From positions 15,505,001 to 15,569,000 of the forward strand of contig CM067542.1 in the NCBI GenBank assembly GCA_034509755.1: DNA of 64,000 bases. The letters are read 5' to 3'. Shown here piece by piece: positions 46,174 through 58,200 of this stretch. Origin of the DNA: Anisodus tanguticus. Lineage: Eukaryota > Streptophyta > Magnoliopsida > Solanales > Solanaceae. The stretch's first letter is position 1; the number at the start of each line of letters is the position of its first letter. The position numbers were made by a program, and so were the translations under genes. Under the pieces are notes generated by a model, which worked only from the letters and a program-made list of their open reading frames with translations, did not search any database and was not told where the DNA came from.

Positions 46174-46386
46174 CTCCATCCGTCCTAATTTACGTAGCAC
46201 TATTTGACTTGACACGGAGTTTAAGAAAGAAACGAAGACTTAAAATTTGTGGTCCTAACAAGTCTGAACTATTTGTGTGGCTGTAAATCATTCCATAAAG
46301 TTATATTGTTCATAAATATAGAAAAGTGACATTTATTTTGGATAGACTGAAGAGGAAATGATGACACATAATTGGGACAGATGGAG
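46174..46386. mobile_element. Stowaway-type MITE
   Basis: 213 bp with terminal inverted repeats CTCCATCCGTCCTAATT at the left and AATTGGGACAGATGGAG at the right, flanked by TA on both sides (46172-46173 and 46387-46388). TA duplication and the CTCC(A/C)TCCGT terminus are typical of Stowaway (Tc1/mariner) elements. Confidence 0.88.
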
Positions 46387-46509
46387 TATTATTTTGGCTG
46401 GTAGCTATACAGTATAAAAGAGCAAAGTGAAGAATTTTTGAGAAGTTAAATAAGAAGAAGATATTTGTCTCACTTTCTTCAGCTGAAGGCACATGTGTAT
46501 CATTACTAT

Positions 46510-46758
46510 TGTAAATAATGGATCTTGGGCCTAACTCAACCCCAAAAGTTAGCTTATGAGGGGTGGATTGTCCAAGTCCATATAATGAGTCCAAATTCTC
46601 ATTCCATTTTTGATGTAGGACTCTTAACACTCCCCGCACGCCTTGACCCCGTTAACTGAAGCGTGGATGACATAATTTGATGACCTAACATCGGTGAACA
46701 TAGACTTGGAATGGACTTGTCTCTGATATCATGTAAAGAATGGATCTTGGGCCTAACT
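46510..46758 (-). mobile_element. TRIM-like miniature LTR element, 5' LTR truncated
   Basis: A 120-bp LTR-like unit at 46510-46629 (TGTAAATAATGG ... CTCTTAACA) is followed by CTCCCCGC (a polypurine tract on the minus strand). A non-coding spacer of about 100 bases follows, then a minus-strand primer site TGATATCAGAG (46721-46731) and the first 27 bases of a second LTR copy (46732-46758, TGTAAAGAATGGATCTTGGG). Read on the minus strand this is LTR, primer site, tiny interior, polypurine tract, LTR, with the 5' LTR cut short. Confidence 0.7.
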
Positions 46759-46984
46759 ATCGACGACGTTTGTGGATGATGCGAAAGCTTTGGGAGAGGT
46801 GGGAGTAGACACGGTAGCCACATAACATAGATGAGAAAAAATCAAAATCCGAGGAAGAAGATGTTGTGTCAGCCATCGATTGTTCCGAGATTGAGGGGGG
46901 GTGGCGGCGGCTGAGAAAGAAAATAGGGTTTAGGTGTTTTTAGGGTTAGGCTCTTTATACCATGTAAGATTGTATTAATCTCCC
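46759..46984 (-). pseudogene. Copia fragment: LTR end, primer site and gag start
   Basis: On the minus strand, 46963-46984 is the end of the family LTR (GGGAGATTAATACAATCTTACA). It is followed by a primer site TGGTATAAAGAG (46951-46962), a leader and an ATG at about 46876 (MADTTSSSSDFD). It is truncated on both sides: on the right by the plus-strand copia E and on the left by the TRIM. Confidence 0.6.
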
Positions 46985-47759
46985 TTCATCCTGCTTTCAC
47001 TGTCACAAATATCAAGAATTTCATCCCTTTAATTCTTGATCAGGAAGACGATCAATATTCTTCGTGGGTTGAACTCTTCAACATCCACGCTTGTGCGTAC
47101 AACATGCTTGATCATATCGACGACTCTATCCCTCGCCCTCTAGACGTTGTAGACTCAACATGGCATCGTCTTGATGCTATCATCAAACAGTGAATCTATG
47201 GCACCATATCTCAAGACATGCTTCATACAATCATGAAAACATGTGTCTCTGCTCGTGAGTTGTGGTTCGATTGAAAGAAATTTTTCAGGACAACAAAAAT
47301 ACTCGAGCAGTGTATTTGGAGGAACAGTTCAACAATACACATCTCAAAAAATTTTCCAACATGTCTAAATACTACAAACGATTAAAACTAGTTGAGGACT
47401 AATTATCCAACGTGGGGACACCCATTTCCGAAACTAAGATGGTCCTACAACTTGTTGCTTGCTTACCGAAATGTGAATATGATACGCTCGCAACAATTAT
47501 TCAACAAGCTGACCCACTATCGAGTTTCAACAAGGTGCTCTCACAATTGCTTTTGGAAGAAACCATAAGCGCCAAACATGACGAACACAACCAAAAGGCA
47601 ATAGTGGTTGAAATCCGGGCGCCAAACGTCGCCCCCATCATCCAACCACCACCACCGGACAACCAGCTGCAGGACAGCCGCGGTGGCAGAGACGGCCGTG
47701 GCAGAGGTAATGGAAAAGGGGGTAAGGGTCGTGGCCGAGGTGGCAAAGCCCATCAATAG
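46985..47759 (+). pseudogene. Copia E gag (broken)
   Basis: DDQYSSWVELFNIHACAYNM, LDHIDDSIPRPLDVVDS, then a stop where other copies have Trp (about 47191, TGG to TGA) and a slip near 47270. The C-terminal half is open at 47412-47759 (GTPISETKMVLQLVACLP, a Gly/Arg-rich tail GGRDGRGRGNGKGGKGRGRG). Confidence 0.82.
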
Positions 47760-47959
47760 GCCAACGGTCTCGGACAGTGGCCCAATTCCCTCAGCTGGAC
47801 CACATACCCACTCCAGCATCCACAAGCCCAGCAGCCACTCCAATAGTTAGGTCTTTTGGGCCCCAGTCCAGGCCCAAGACCTCGCCAGTACCCAGCTTCA
47901 GCAATAGGCCATCATGCCCATGTCACTATACCGGTCCAGCATCCATTTCCAGTGGGCCT

Positions 47960-49285
47960 GGCCCCCACTGATTTGGGCTAGGCCTTCAGCTCTTTAAATA
48001 TGCAGCAGCCCAATGAAAATTGGTATATGGACACGGGGGCCACGTCTCACCCAACCCGCTCTCCAGGTAATCTTTCCAAACTGTTTCGTTTAAAGTATCC
48101 TCAATATATTACTGTTGGTAATGACCATCGCATTCTAATTCAGGGTTATGGTACAACCTACACTCAACCGGTCCACCCACTTTTTCCTAAAATAACATTC
48201 TGTTTGCTCCTAACATTATTAAAAACCTTATATCTGTCCGAAAAGTTACTCGTAATAATTCCGTCTTTATTGACTTTGACCCTTTTGGTTTTACTGTGAA
48301 GGATCTTTGTACGGGAACACCTCTTATGAGATGCAGTAGCATGAGGATCTCTATCATTTTCTCATCCACCTCCGCTGCCAGTTCCCGCTCACACACCTCC
48401 CCCGCTGCTATCTCTCCTTCAACTTGACATAATAGGCTTGGACACCCAAGAGCCCCTGCTTTTAATTTTCTCAGAAGCAATAATTTTATTCGTTGTAATA
48501 ATGGGAAACTTGCCCAAAATTGTGTTTCTTGATAGTTAGGCAAACATGTTCGCCTTCCGTTTAAATCATCTCTTAGTATTACGTTTGCTCCTTTTGATAT
48601 TGTTCATGCTGATTTGTGGACATCTCTCATTACTAGCTCTCTGGGTCATAAATATTATCTAGTCCTATTAGATGATTAATCTCACTTTATTTGGATTTAC
48701 CCTCTAAAGTTCAAGTCGGAAGTCTTTGCCAAATTTCTTGAATTTTGCAGTTTTATGAAAATGCAATTTGAAAAATCCATAAATATTTTTCAATGTGATA
48801 ATGACCGTGAGTTTAGTAATTCCACATTTCACAAATTTCTTAAAAATAACGGCATGGTTTTTCGGTTTTTGTGTCCTCACACCTCTCCTCAGAATGACAA
48901 AGCAGAACGAATCATTCGCACCATAAATAACATGGTTCGTACTTTCCTGTTTCATGCCTCTCTCCCTCCCTCTTTTTGGATTTATGCGGTCAAAATGGTA
49001 GAATACGTGACCCCAACTGAAATATTATACCGTCGGATCCCCTCATATGATCACCTATGGATTTTCGGTTGCCTTTGTTATCCAAACCTTGCGTCCACGA
49101 CCCATAAATTGGCACCCCGAACCACTCCGTGTGTCTTCGTAGGTTTCCCGTCGAATCATTGGGGTTACTTGTGCTATGACTTGTCCACCCGCAAAATTCA
49201 TGTCTCTCGTCACGTTAGGTTTGACAAGACGATTTTCCCTTTACAAATATTCAAAAATTCTAAAACACGGATTATACCTTTCTAG
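47960..49285 (+). pseudogene. Copia E protease and integrase (broken)
   Basis: Protease WYMDTGATSHPT at about 48017. Integrase pieces are at 48590-48760 and 48755-49285: IIRTINNMVRTFLFHASLPP, RIPSYDHLWIFGCLCYPNLA, TPCVFVGFPSNHWGYLCYDL. Compared with element C a few dozen bases are deleted between VEYV and TPTEILYRR. Stops lie at about 48427, 48534 and 48677. Confidence 0.82.
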
Positions 49286-49807
49286 ATGAGTCCGACACTT
49301 CCCTCGTCATACTTCGCGAACTGCGTCAGTCCACCACCACCACCGCCCTCCAGTCATCACCACTGCCACCCGTTACTGCCACTACCGACCATCACTCCAC
49401 CAGTCCACAGTCCTCGCCGATCGCCACTAACCCCATCGAAAATCGATCGGTCTCACAGTCTTCGCCGATCGCCACCAACCCCATCGAAAATCGATCGATC
49501 TCATCCCTGACCTATCTCGGTACTGCATCTCCTCCCCACCGACAAACTCTACCAACACCCCCAGTGTCGCCGCCGCCTAACGCCGGCCTTCCGATCATCC
49601 AACCCTACCCCTGCACTGTACCGGCATCCCGAAACTCACACAGTAACCAAAATCAGACCCTACCCAGCCCATCCCAGCCCCGTCACAGCCATCATGAACT
49701 CTCCCATCGCCAGATCCTGCATCGCCCAGTTCCCCGATCTCACCCATCACATCTCAGTCACCCGATACCCATATACCTTCCTCACTCCCCGTCGACCAAT
49801 CCTCACC
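49286..49807 (+). pseudogene. Copia E linker region
   Basis: Low-complexity Pro/Ser/His-rich linker between integrase and RT. A segment of about 60 bp containing CGCCGATCGCCACYAACCCC and AATCGATCGRTCTCA is tandemly repeated at 49416-49503. The RT that should follow is missing. Confidence 0.55.
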
Positions 49808-49857
49808 CTATAAGTTAGCTTTTAGAGTTGAGTTAGGTCCAAAATCCATTATTTACA
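49805..49857 (+). repeat. TRIM LTR fragment, opposite orientation to 46510-46629
   Basis: The stretch ending CCATTATTTACAAC is the reverse complement of the start of the LTR at 46510 (GTAAATAATGGATCTTGGGC), over about 50 bases with a few differences. It abuts copia E on the left and the gene fragment on the right. Confidence 0.7.
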
Positions 49858-50187
49858 ACAATCATTAGCTTTCGACTCCGACATACCATTTTGGACAATC
49901 CTAGGAGAAGGATCAGCTAATTTAATTTCTTTTTTGTAGGCCTTAGCTTTTGCAAATGCGAGCTTTACAGGGTCATTTTCAACAATTTGTTCATGAGTTT
50001 CCATAGGCTTATTATCTTCAGAGTTATTGGGTGATAAAGAAGAAGTTGAGATTTTGAGAGTCCTTATGCATTTCGAGATTTTAGGAAATGGGTTTGTTGA
50101 AGAATTTATAGCTGGGAAACAAGAGAAAACTTGAGAATTGGGGATCAAGGCCATATCTTCTACTGGTGAATGGGTCGAGAATTTCAT
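49849..50187 (-). pseudogene. First-exon-like fragment of a possible plastid protein gene
   Basis: An open stretch of 112 codons starting MKFSTHSPVEDMALIPNSQV. The first 60 residues are Ser-rich, poor in acidic residues and contain an internal ATG (MALIPNSQVFSCFPAINSST), which looks like a chloroplast transit peptide. It then has an acidic stretch and DPVKLAFAKAKAYKKEIKLA. A consensus splice donor (AAAATG then GTATGT) lies near 49888-49893, so the last codons and the stop, inside the TRIM fragment, are probably not coding. No following exon can be found in the TE-filled DNA downstream. It is either a gene cut by insertions or the first exon of a gene with a very long intron. I do not recognise the protein. 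Confidence 0.45.
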
Positions 50188-50189
50188 AT

Positions 50190-52204
50190 GCTATGCTTTT
50201 AATAAAAAAAAATGGAAACGAAACGTTTAAGTGTTGTTACTAGGTGGGGGAAGCCTTCAAGATACGACTTCAACCTGCTAGTAAATCTATCCTGACTTTC
50301 AAGAAGCGCTTGATTGAGAGATGAACTCCGAATCTATACTTTCAACTCTAATAGATCAATTGAATAATAGTTATAGAACTCATACTAAATTGTTTTGAGA
50401 TATAAAATCATCTTTCAACCAAAAATGGCCATGCAAATGCAACAAGGCTGCCCCTGCTGGTTTACAGTTGCTTGGTTAGATAAGAGACTTTGGCTCCTTA
50501 GTTTCAACCTCATTCTTTCTTCTTCTTTTTTTGCGTTATTTTTTGTTCTTTTTAAAATTTCTTTATTTTGCAACTGAAAAAAAAGGTATAAAATTTGACA
50601 AAAAAGTGTATTTATTTGTCTGTTATCATGCTAGTACCAGCAGAGTTGACTTGATTACATAACATTTCAAATTTTTTAGTTCCTCTAGAAAGGAAAATAA
50701 TATATTCATGCATAGTGGGCCAAATATATTGCTTATCTTTTTTGGTACATTAAACGTCAACTAAATAGAAAAACTTGAATTCTCTCGTAAACCACACAAG
50801 ACAAATTAGGAAAAGAAAATTCATTTCCTTTAACGCATTTTCTCATATTGCAAAAAATGTATTTGTGACATTCAAGTGCCAGATGGTCCTCCAAATATGT
50901 TTGATAATCGGATAGTGGCTACAAATTTTAATTATACTCTCTAATTTAGAGGGATGACACTATATGTACTCCTCTTTAATAAGTGTGATATGTTTGTCTT
51001 TATATTTTTTTATTGCTAATTTTACCTTTCAAGCGAATTTATTAAGATTGCTTCATTAGTGAGTTTGAGCCAATTCGAGAATTAACAATTGATTTATTAG
51101 TATTTTAATGATTTGACAACAAATTGTTTGTTCAATCGATTTGGAAAATGATATGTGATGGTATTTCAAGCATGGAGTGTAAATAACTTTACAAGCATGA
51201 AATTTTCAAGCTTAGTATGTTGTCATAAAGGAAAGAATCTTGTTTGCCTTGATCAAACTAGTTAATAAAGCGTCCACTAGAATAATTGTGACTAGTAATT
51301 AATTTGAGTTGTATGACTATCGAAGAGAAATTGAAACTCATATGTGTTTTATCAAATATTTTAACTGAATAATTTTGTGAAAAAATATGTTTAGAATTTA
51401 TAAATTATCTTAAAATATTTTTGAAATGTCCAACAAGTTTTATTTTATATAAAAGTTGTATTGTAAAAAATAAGAGATTGAATTGGATACTCTTATAACA
51501 CAAGTTAATTACGGGTATGAATTTATTTTTAAAGAATGTCTTTTAATGATTTCAAGAAGATTTACTTAGACTATGATATTATTTATAAAGACAATTATCT
51601 TAAAATGTGGGCATTCAATTACATCAACCCTATGATCAAATTATCAAAAGTTTGAAGTTGCGAAACATACTCTGAAACATGTTAGTAGTTGATTTGTTCG
51701 TTCACTTGAGCCAAATTGATTACATCTCCTCGATTAAAAATTAGTAATATTTTTTATTATCAAATAGCTGAATTTATTTATATAAATATTTGTAGAGATG
51801 AGCACAAAAATTAAGTTCATTTTAAATAACATATGTATTTTGTTCTAATATGAGAACCATTTTTATAATTCTGTTTTTCTTCTTTCTCTCGAGTTATTTA
51901 CAAAAGGAAACATACGGAAGTTTTTGGTTATCACATTTCACAATATTTTCAATTTCGTGCCACAACCTATCAAACACCCAAAAAATAAATGAAAAAATTG
52001 AGGATTTCTTTTTGGGGCCTTTGAATTGTTTTGAGTTAGATCCATTTAAATTTGGGTTAGGCCTGTCCGGGTCGGACTACAAATTTCAAGTTATGCACTT
52101 TCTTCTTCACCGCCCAAACCCCTCTTCCTCTACTCGGTTCTCAAACCTCATAGCAGAATAAGTACCCCTAATTATTTCTCTTCGCAAGTGTAATTTAACC
52201 AATT
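50190..52204. other. Intergenic DNA upstream of the Aquarius gene
   Basis: Two kilobases of AT-rich DNA, including the promoter and 5' leader of the helicase gene just before 52205. I saw no TATA box at a convincing distance and no transposon with definable ends. Confidence 0.45.
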
Positions 52205-55200
52205 ATGACGAAAGTATACGGAACTGGAACCTACGATTTCCGGCGCCACCGCGTAGCTGAGTACCCGGTGGAAGCATTACCGCAGCCGCCGCCGGAGAAA
52301 ACGCTGCCTTCTATGACGGAGTCGAAGCTTGGTTCGAACATTCCTAGCCCCATAACCCTTGCTGAGATCCAACGTGACCGCTTGACTAAAGTCGCAGCTT
52401 CAAATTGGGCCAAAACTGACGAGAAAAAGCCCTTTAGTCCCGACCTCGTTAAAGAAATTTATGACACGGAGCTTACTGTAAAAGGTTAGTAATTTGTTTG
52501 TTTTTCCCGTTAGTTAAGACTTTTCGATTCTATCGAATCTTAACAAAATGAATTTTGACCGTAAATGTATTGTTTGAAATTGAAAAATTTAAGTATTTTA
52601 ATGTGTAATACTTACTTGTGTTTTATTATTAAAAAGTGAAGTATCACGTGTTCCATTGAAGTCCGAAAGTTAGTCAAGAAAGGTCTAAAATTTTGGGACT
52701 GATAAGTAACATAACTGGATGTATATGAGTTTCTATAATGTGTGCGCTAATAGATATATGTATGTGCAAATATATCATGTGTTCTATTGATAACTTACTT
52801 TTGTTTTATTCTTAAAAAGTAAATATCATGTGTTCCATTGAAGTCTGAAAGTTAGTAAAGAAAGGACTAAAGTTTTGGGACTGATAAATAACATAATTGG
52901 ATATATATGAGTTTCTATTGTTATATATAGGACAATAACATACCTAGTGTAATCCCACAAGTGGGTTCTGTGGAGGGTATGATGTACCCACGCCTTACCC
53001 CCTACCTAGAGGCTGTTTTCGATAGTTGTAAAAGAATAGGACAGCAAAGTAGCAAGATACAAAACAAATGTAGCAACATGTAGTAGTACACATCGAAGAA
53101 TAAGAAACTATGCGATAACTAAAGAATACTTAACTAAGGAGAAGAGGAGATGGGAGCTAGCACCCTGCCTCTCATACACAAAGTGCGACAACCCTTAGCT
53201 ACCTACTAGCCTTCTATCCTATATCCAATTAAAAATATGAGTTTCTATAATGTGTGTGCTAATAAATATATGTATGTGTAGCGGCTGCATGTTTCTTTGT
53301 CATAAAAACAATAAATATATGTAAGCGTAAATGCTTGTGGCATGTGATAATGTCTTGTGATTAGGTGGTCCTGAAATAAATTCTGATTGATCATCTTCAA
53401 TAATGGTTTGTATAAAGGGGGGAGAAAACCAGTGCCGCTGCAGAGGGTGATGATATTGGAGGTCAGCCAGTATTTGGAGAATTACCTTTGGCCCAATTTT
53501 GATCCAGAGGCCTCTTCCTTCGAGCATGTGATGTCAATGATACTGATGGTCAATGAGAAGGTATGCTGTTGTACTACTTCCGCACTCATTTGAGTTACTT
53601 GGTGTTTGTGGTTGCTTGTTGGGGTGCTAGGAGATGGGGAGTGGTTTTTTCCTCCTTACTCTGGTAAGTGATTACATAGTCAAGATTCTGCTTGCAGCTT
53701 TGCACTTTTGCTTACAGTAGAATCTTCGACCTTTTTTTATGATCGTGGTGTCTGGACCAGCTTGCGCTCCCCTCGACTAGTTCCACGGGATACCTGCTAT
53801 CTCCCACCAATACAAGTACGGAGTAACTTTGTTCACCAAGGCTTGGGCTGGTGTTTTTGTCTCCGCTGGATTTGAACCTCAGACCTCATGGTTTTCAATC
53901 CATCAACAATTGTTGATAGAATCTCTTTCTTTACCTCTTCCTTTTTCCTCTTTTGGGGGTAGATCAAAGTGTTTTCAGTATCTTACTAAGTTGGTGTTGT
54001 CTTTACAACCGTGATGCAGGAAAATCTGCTTAGCCCTTCAAAAATTGTAACTAATTGTCTTGACTGTTTAGACTAAATGTATAAGGTCGACAAGAATGAA
54101 CTGTTTACATGAGAGATTGAACTCTTGATCCCATCTAAAATTCTTTTACTTCGTTCTCTCTCCCCCCTCTCCATACATTTAAATACATTGTGTGTGTTTG
54201 CATAAAATAACTTATAATACTATACGTCTTGTACTAAAATAGCATCCCTTGCTGCACAACGTGTAAAGAATGCCACTTTTCTCCTAACTCTGAATTCCAT
54301 ATTGATTTTCATAGAGGTCTATTGTCACCCCCATGCACAAGAGACTGTAGTATGATTTCACTGTAGTTTCCTTCGTGTTTGCGCCTTTTCAATCAATCCT
54401 TAATAAAGTTTGTGCGGCTATATGACCTCTGAAAGAAAGCTTCCACTTTTTCAACCTCCTTGTGCTACTAGGGTCTCCCAAAAGAAACTTCCATGGTCAC
54501 CCACTCACCCTTGTTCCGCCTTCTTAATCAGTTAAGCCAGAATGGCATTCTTACATTAATTCATAACAACAGATAAATTTGGGAAATCTTCTTTCAGTAC
54601 GCAAAGGTGCAATCCAGTTAGGGATTGAACTTCTTTTATCGTTTTTAGGCTCCTGGCAGTTAGAGCCCATTTAATTGTGCGCATGCAAATCTGTACAGCC
54701 ACTTTCCCATCCATGTTCAGGTATAAATTTCCAGCATATAAATACCCATCATCCCACTCTGATTGGAGCTGTAAACCTGTCCCAAGTCAACGATGAAATT
54801 GTCAAAAGAATCTTACAAGACATTGTCAGCTTTGAATGAAACTGCTGTTTTTCAAAATCCAAGTGAAGCTTCATAGTGGAAAGGCTTGGTGAGAATAATC
54901 TCTCTCCCCTGACGCCAAAAACAGAACATCATGGAATGAAGAGAAGAGAACACAAGGAAACAACAATTCATGAGAATAAAATACTAGAAGTCTTCTTTTG
55001 TTCCGCATATCTTTGGGTAATTTTGTTGCATTGTGCATCTGTTGTGTTATGTTCAAAATGGAAATTGGTGTCTCTGTTCCCTTTCCTACATGGCAGGAAA
55101 GTTGTGTTTGACTTATAAGATAATGAAAGAAGGAACAAGTTGAGTTTTGCTCGAGTTAGTCAGGTGGTCTTGGCATACTTATCAAAAAAAAGTCAGGTGG

Positions 55201-58200
55201 TTCTGGCTTCAATAGCAGAAAAGTTAGCTTCTGTCATGTGCAATAGTTATAAATAAGCATGTTCTGGGTTGTGCAAATGCTTATGATTCCTTTATCTAAC
55301 CTTTCCACGTCATTTGTCACCGGTTTCCGATTTTTTTTTTTTTTTTTGCAACTTGTAGTTTCGGGAGAATGTGGCTGCATGGATCTGCTTCTATGATAGA
55401 AAATATATGTTCAGGGCATTTCTTGATAGGGTTCTTCGGCTGAAAGAGGTTTGTTTTTGTCTTGGGCTAAAGATATCTCTGTGGTTAAGTTATCCAAGTA
55501 ATTTAGTAATGATTGCTCTATCTGGAATCTTTCTTTTCTCACCGAGTCTGCGTTATAGACACGCTTTATAAGCATAACTAACTCCTTTTCGGCTACTAAT
55601 GTGAATAATAACGCATCCTTGGTGGATGATTGATCAGTAGGAAAGGTTTAGGTCCACATTATTTGCAATGTGTGAAATAGGAATCTATTTCGACACAGTT
55701 CTTTCCATCCCTGATGTGAGAGTGGGCTTGAAACTGAGAGTGCGGAAAAGAAACACAGGGCGAAGGAGAAATCAATAGATTCTTGTCAAAAGCGCATAAC
55801 CACTTTACAAACACCTATAATGGTGCGGAGACTTTGAAAAATGCATAAGTGAACTGGTTATTTTGCTGAACGATCAAAGATAATACACAGCTTATGCGAG
55901 CCTAGGGATCATATCTTGCTTGCACCTTACCTTGAAAAAGCAATTATTTTGTTAGGTTCTATATAGTTTTGGCAAACCATGGAATTCAGAGTTAGTATAG
56001 CTATTGGATATGGAGATCGTTTGGTGATGGCAGGGATCATAATATATAGGGATTATTATGTTGTTATGCTATATAATAATACAAGGATTATTTTATGCAG
56101 GGATCACGAATTAAAATCAATAATTAGCTTTACTAATTTGTACATGTGTACATGGTAATGTGGTATAGTCTAAAAAATTCTTAAATTCAATACATATGAA
56201 GAATTCTTATACTATACTCCCTCCGTCCCAATTTATGTGATGTACTTTCATTTGGCACGCACTTTAAGAAATAAAGGAAGACTTTTGAATCTTATGGTTT
56301 AAAATAAGCCAAAGATATTTGTGTGGTTATATATCATCTCGTCTTGCGTAAAAGGTAAAGTTTAAATTTAAATTGTCTCCAAATAAGGAGATATGTCATT
56401 CTTTTTGGGCCGGACTAAAAAGGAAAGTGAGTCATTATTTTTGGGACAGAGGGGTAATAAGATCTTATATTTTAATTAAAATATTCTTATTTTATTTTTG
56501 CTATGACAACTGACAAGACATCTCATTTTAATTAAGGCAACTTACTTTAGGGGTAAGTCACCTTTAAGAGAATTAATGTCTATTTTTATTTTTGTATGTA
56601 ACTTTACTGGTAACTAGTATTTGCCAGCAATTGTGAAGTCTTTTTCTGAGTGATAAAGAAGAATTTATAATGGTCAGCATCAAGTTCTAGATTTCCATGG
56701 TGGAGGTTTTTATGATGCAATGGAATGCTAGAAAGCTATTGTTTCCGATCATCTTGGTCTCCAAGTCGCTGTTTCTTTCTCTTAATTTGATCGTTGTGTG
56801 ACACTCATGCGTCACACATCATACTAGACTGGTTCTCATGTTGTATTTTCTTTTCTAAAGGGAACTGTTTCTTTTTTAAGAGAACTTTCTGATTGTGGCT
56901 GTTTCATATGGTTGAACGTTTCTGTGCTTTGATAATGTGAAAAGTGCTAGAGTTATTGCTTCTATTCATTGTTTCATCTAACAGTTTAAGACCTCACTGC
57001 AGGGTAGAAGCTTGACAATTCCTGAGAAAATCAATTATCTACTTTTCATGATCAATGCTTTCCAGGTACATCTACATCCTTATTGCTGGATCTTAGTCTA
57101 ATTTTCTGATCCATCTCCTTCACCTTGAAGATCTGACTTTTTTCTGTGTTGTCTGGTTTTATTTCTCTAATATCGGATTGTAAATCTTACGAATTATGGA
57201 CAAGCATATGTTCCTTGTTCTACCAGCATATGAGATGGACACATCCACATTTGTCTTCCCTGTTTTACGAAAATTATTCTTAACCTATGTCAATGTTGAA
57301 CGTATTATGACAGTCATATAATCAAATTTCTCATTGTTAGAATTGCACGGTTAATTATATAGGTTGTAGTCTCCTTATATGATCTTGGACAATCCTTACC
57401 GTTTGACGGTGTTGAGGTTCATTTCTCAACATGGAATAGCCAAAACCCATCTTGAATGTTTGGAAAGCACATGCTTTATCTTTACCGATCACAAAAAAGA
57501 AGCATATTTTTTACCTGTAGCGGTTGTTAGGGTCTGCATTGCTTCCTGGTGTGTTTTCGTGGCTGCTATACAATTATTTTCCTATTTTGTTTTCTGAGTG
57601 TGTTATTGATGTTTCTCTTCTTTTTTTTGATGAATTATTTACTACTTTTGTTCTTTCAGAGTTTAGAAGACGAGATAGTGAGTAAAAAGGTATTGAGGTT
57701 AGCTGGTCTCCAGTGTTGGCATTGCTTGTCATATGGTCGATTTCAGGTAACTAGTATTATGTTGCTAAATAGAGTAGAATCTTCCACATTCCATGTCTAT
57801 TTCTAATATTATTCTTTATTATTCTTGAGAATAGATGGAGCTCTGTCTTAATCCTGATCTAATCAAGAAATGGAAGAAGATCGCAAAAAAAGCCAAGGAG
57901 GCAGTTAAAAGAGGGGAATCTTTTGATACCTCAACCATGCTAGAAGTGAATTTCTTGAGACATCTAATTGAGGAGTTTCTTGAGGTATCTGATAAGGGAC
58001 TCATCTGTCCACCATTCTTTTCAGCTTGTTTAAGCAGAAAACTTCTGATGCTTCGTTCTCCATGATCAGGTTCTTGATTGCAAGGTTTTTCCTCAGCCAC
58101 ATAGTGAGGTTGATGATAACTTGGATATCACACTTGAAGGTGTTAATGATGCCTCTGTCCTATATTGCGAAAGATTTATGGAGTTTCTCATTGATCTATT

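Larger units (their letters stand above)
46985..49807 (+). mobile_element. Truncated copia element E (gag to integrase)
   Basis: Same family as A-C. The left end is abrupt inside gag (FHPAFTVTNIKNFIPLILDQ at 46985 onward) and no LTR is present. It runs through gag, protease and integrase and ends at about 49807 in the linker, without RT, where a TRIM LTR fragment takes over. Confidence 0.85.
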
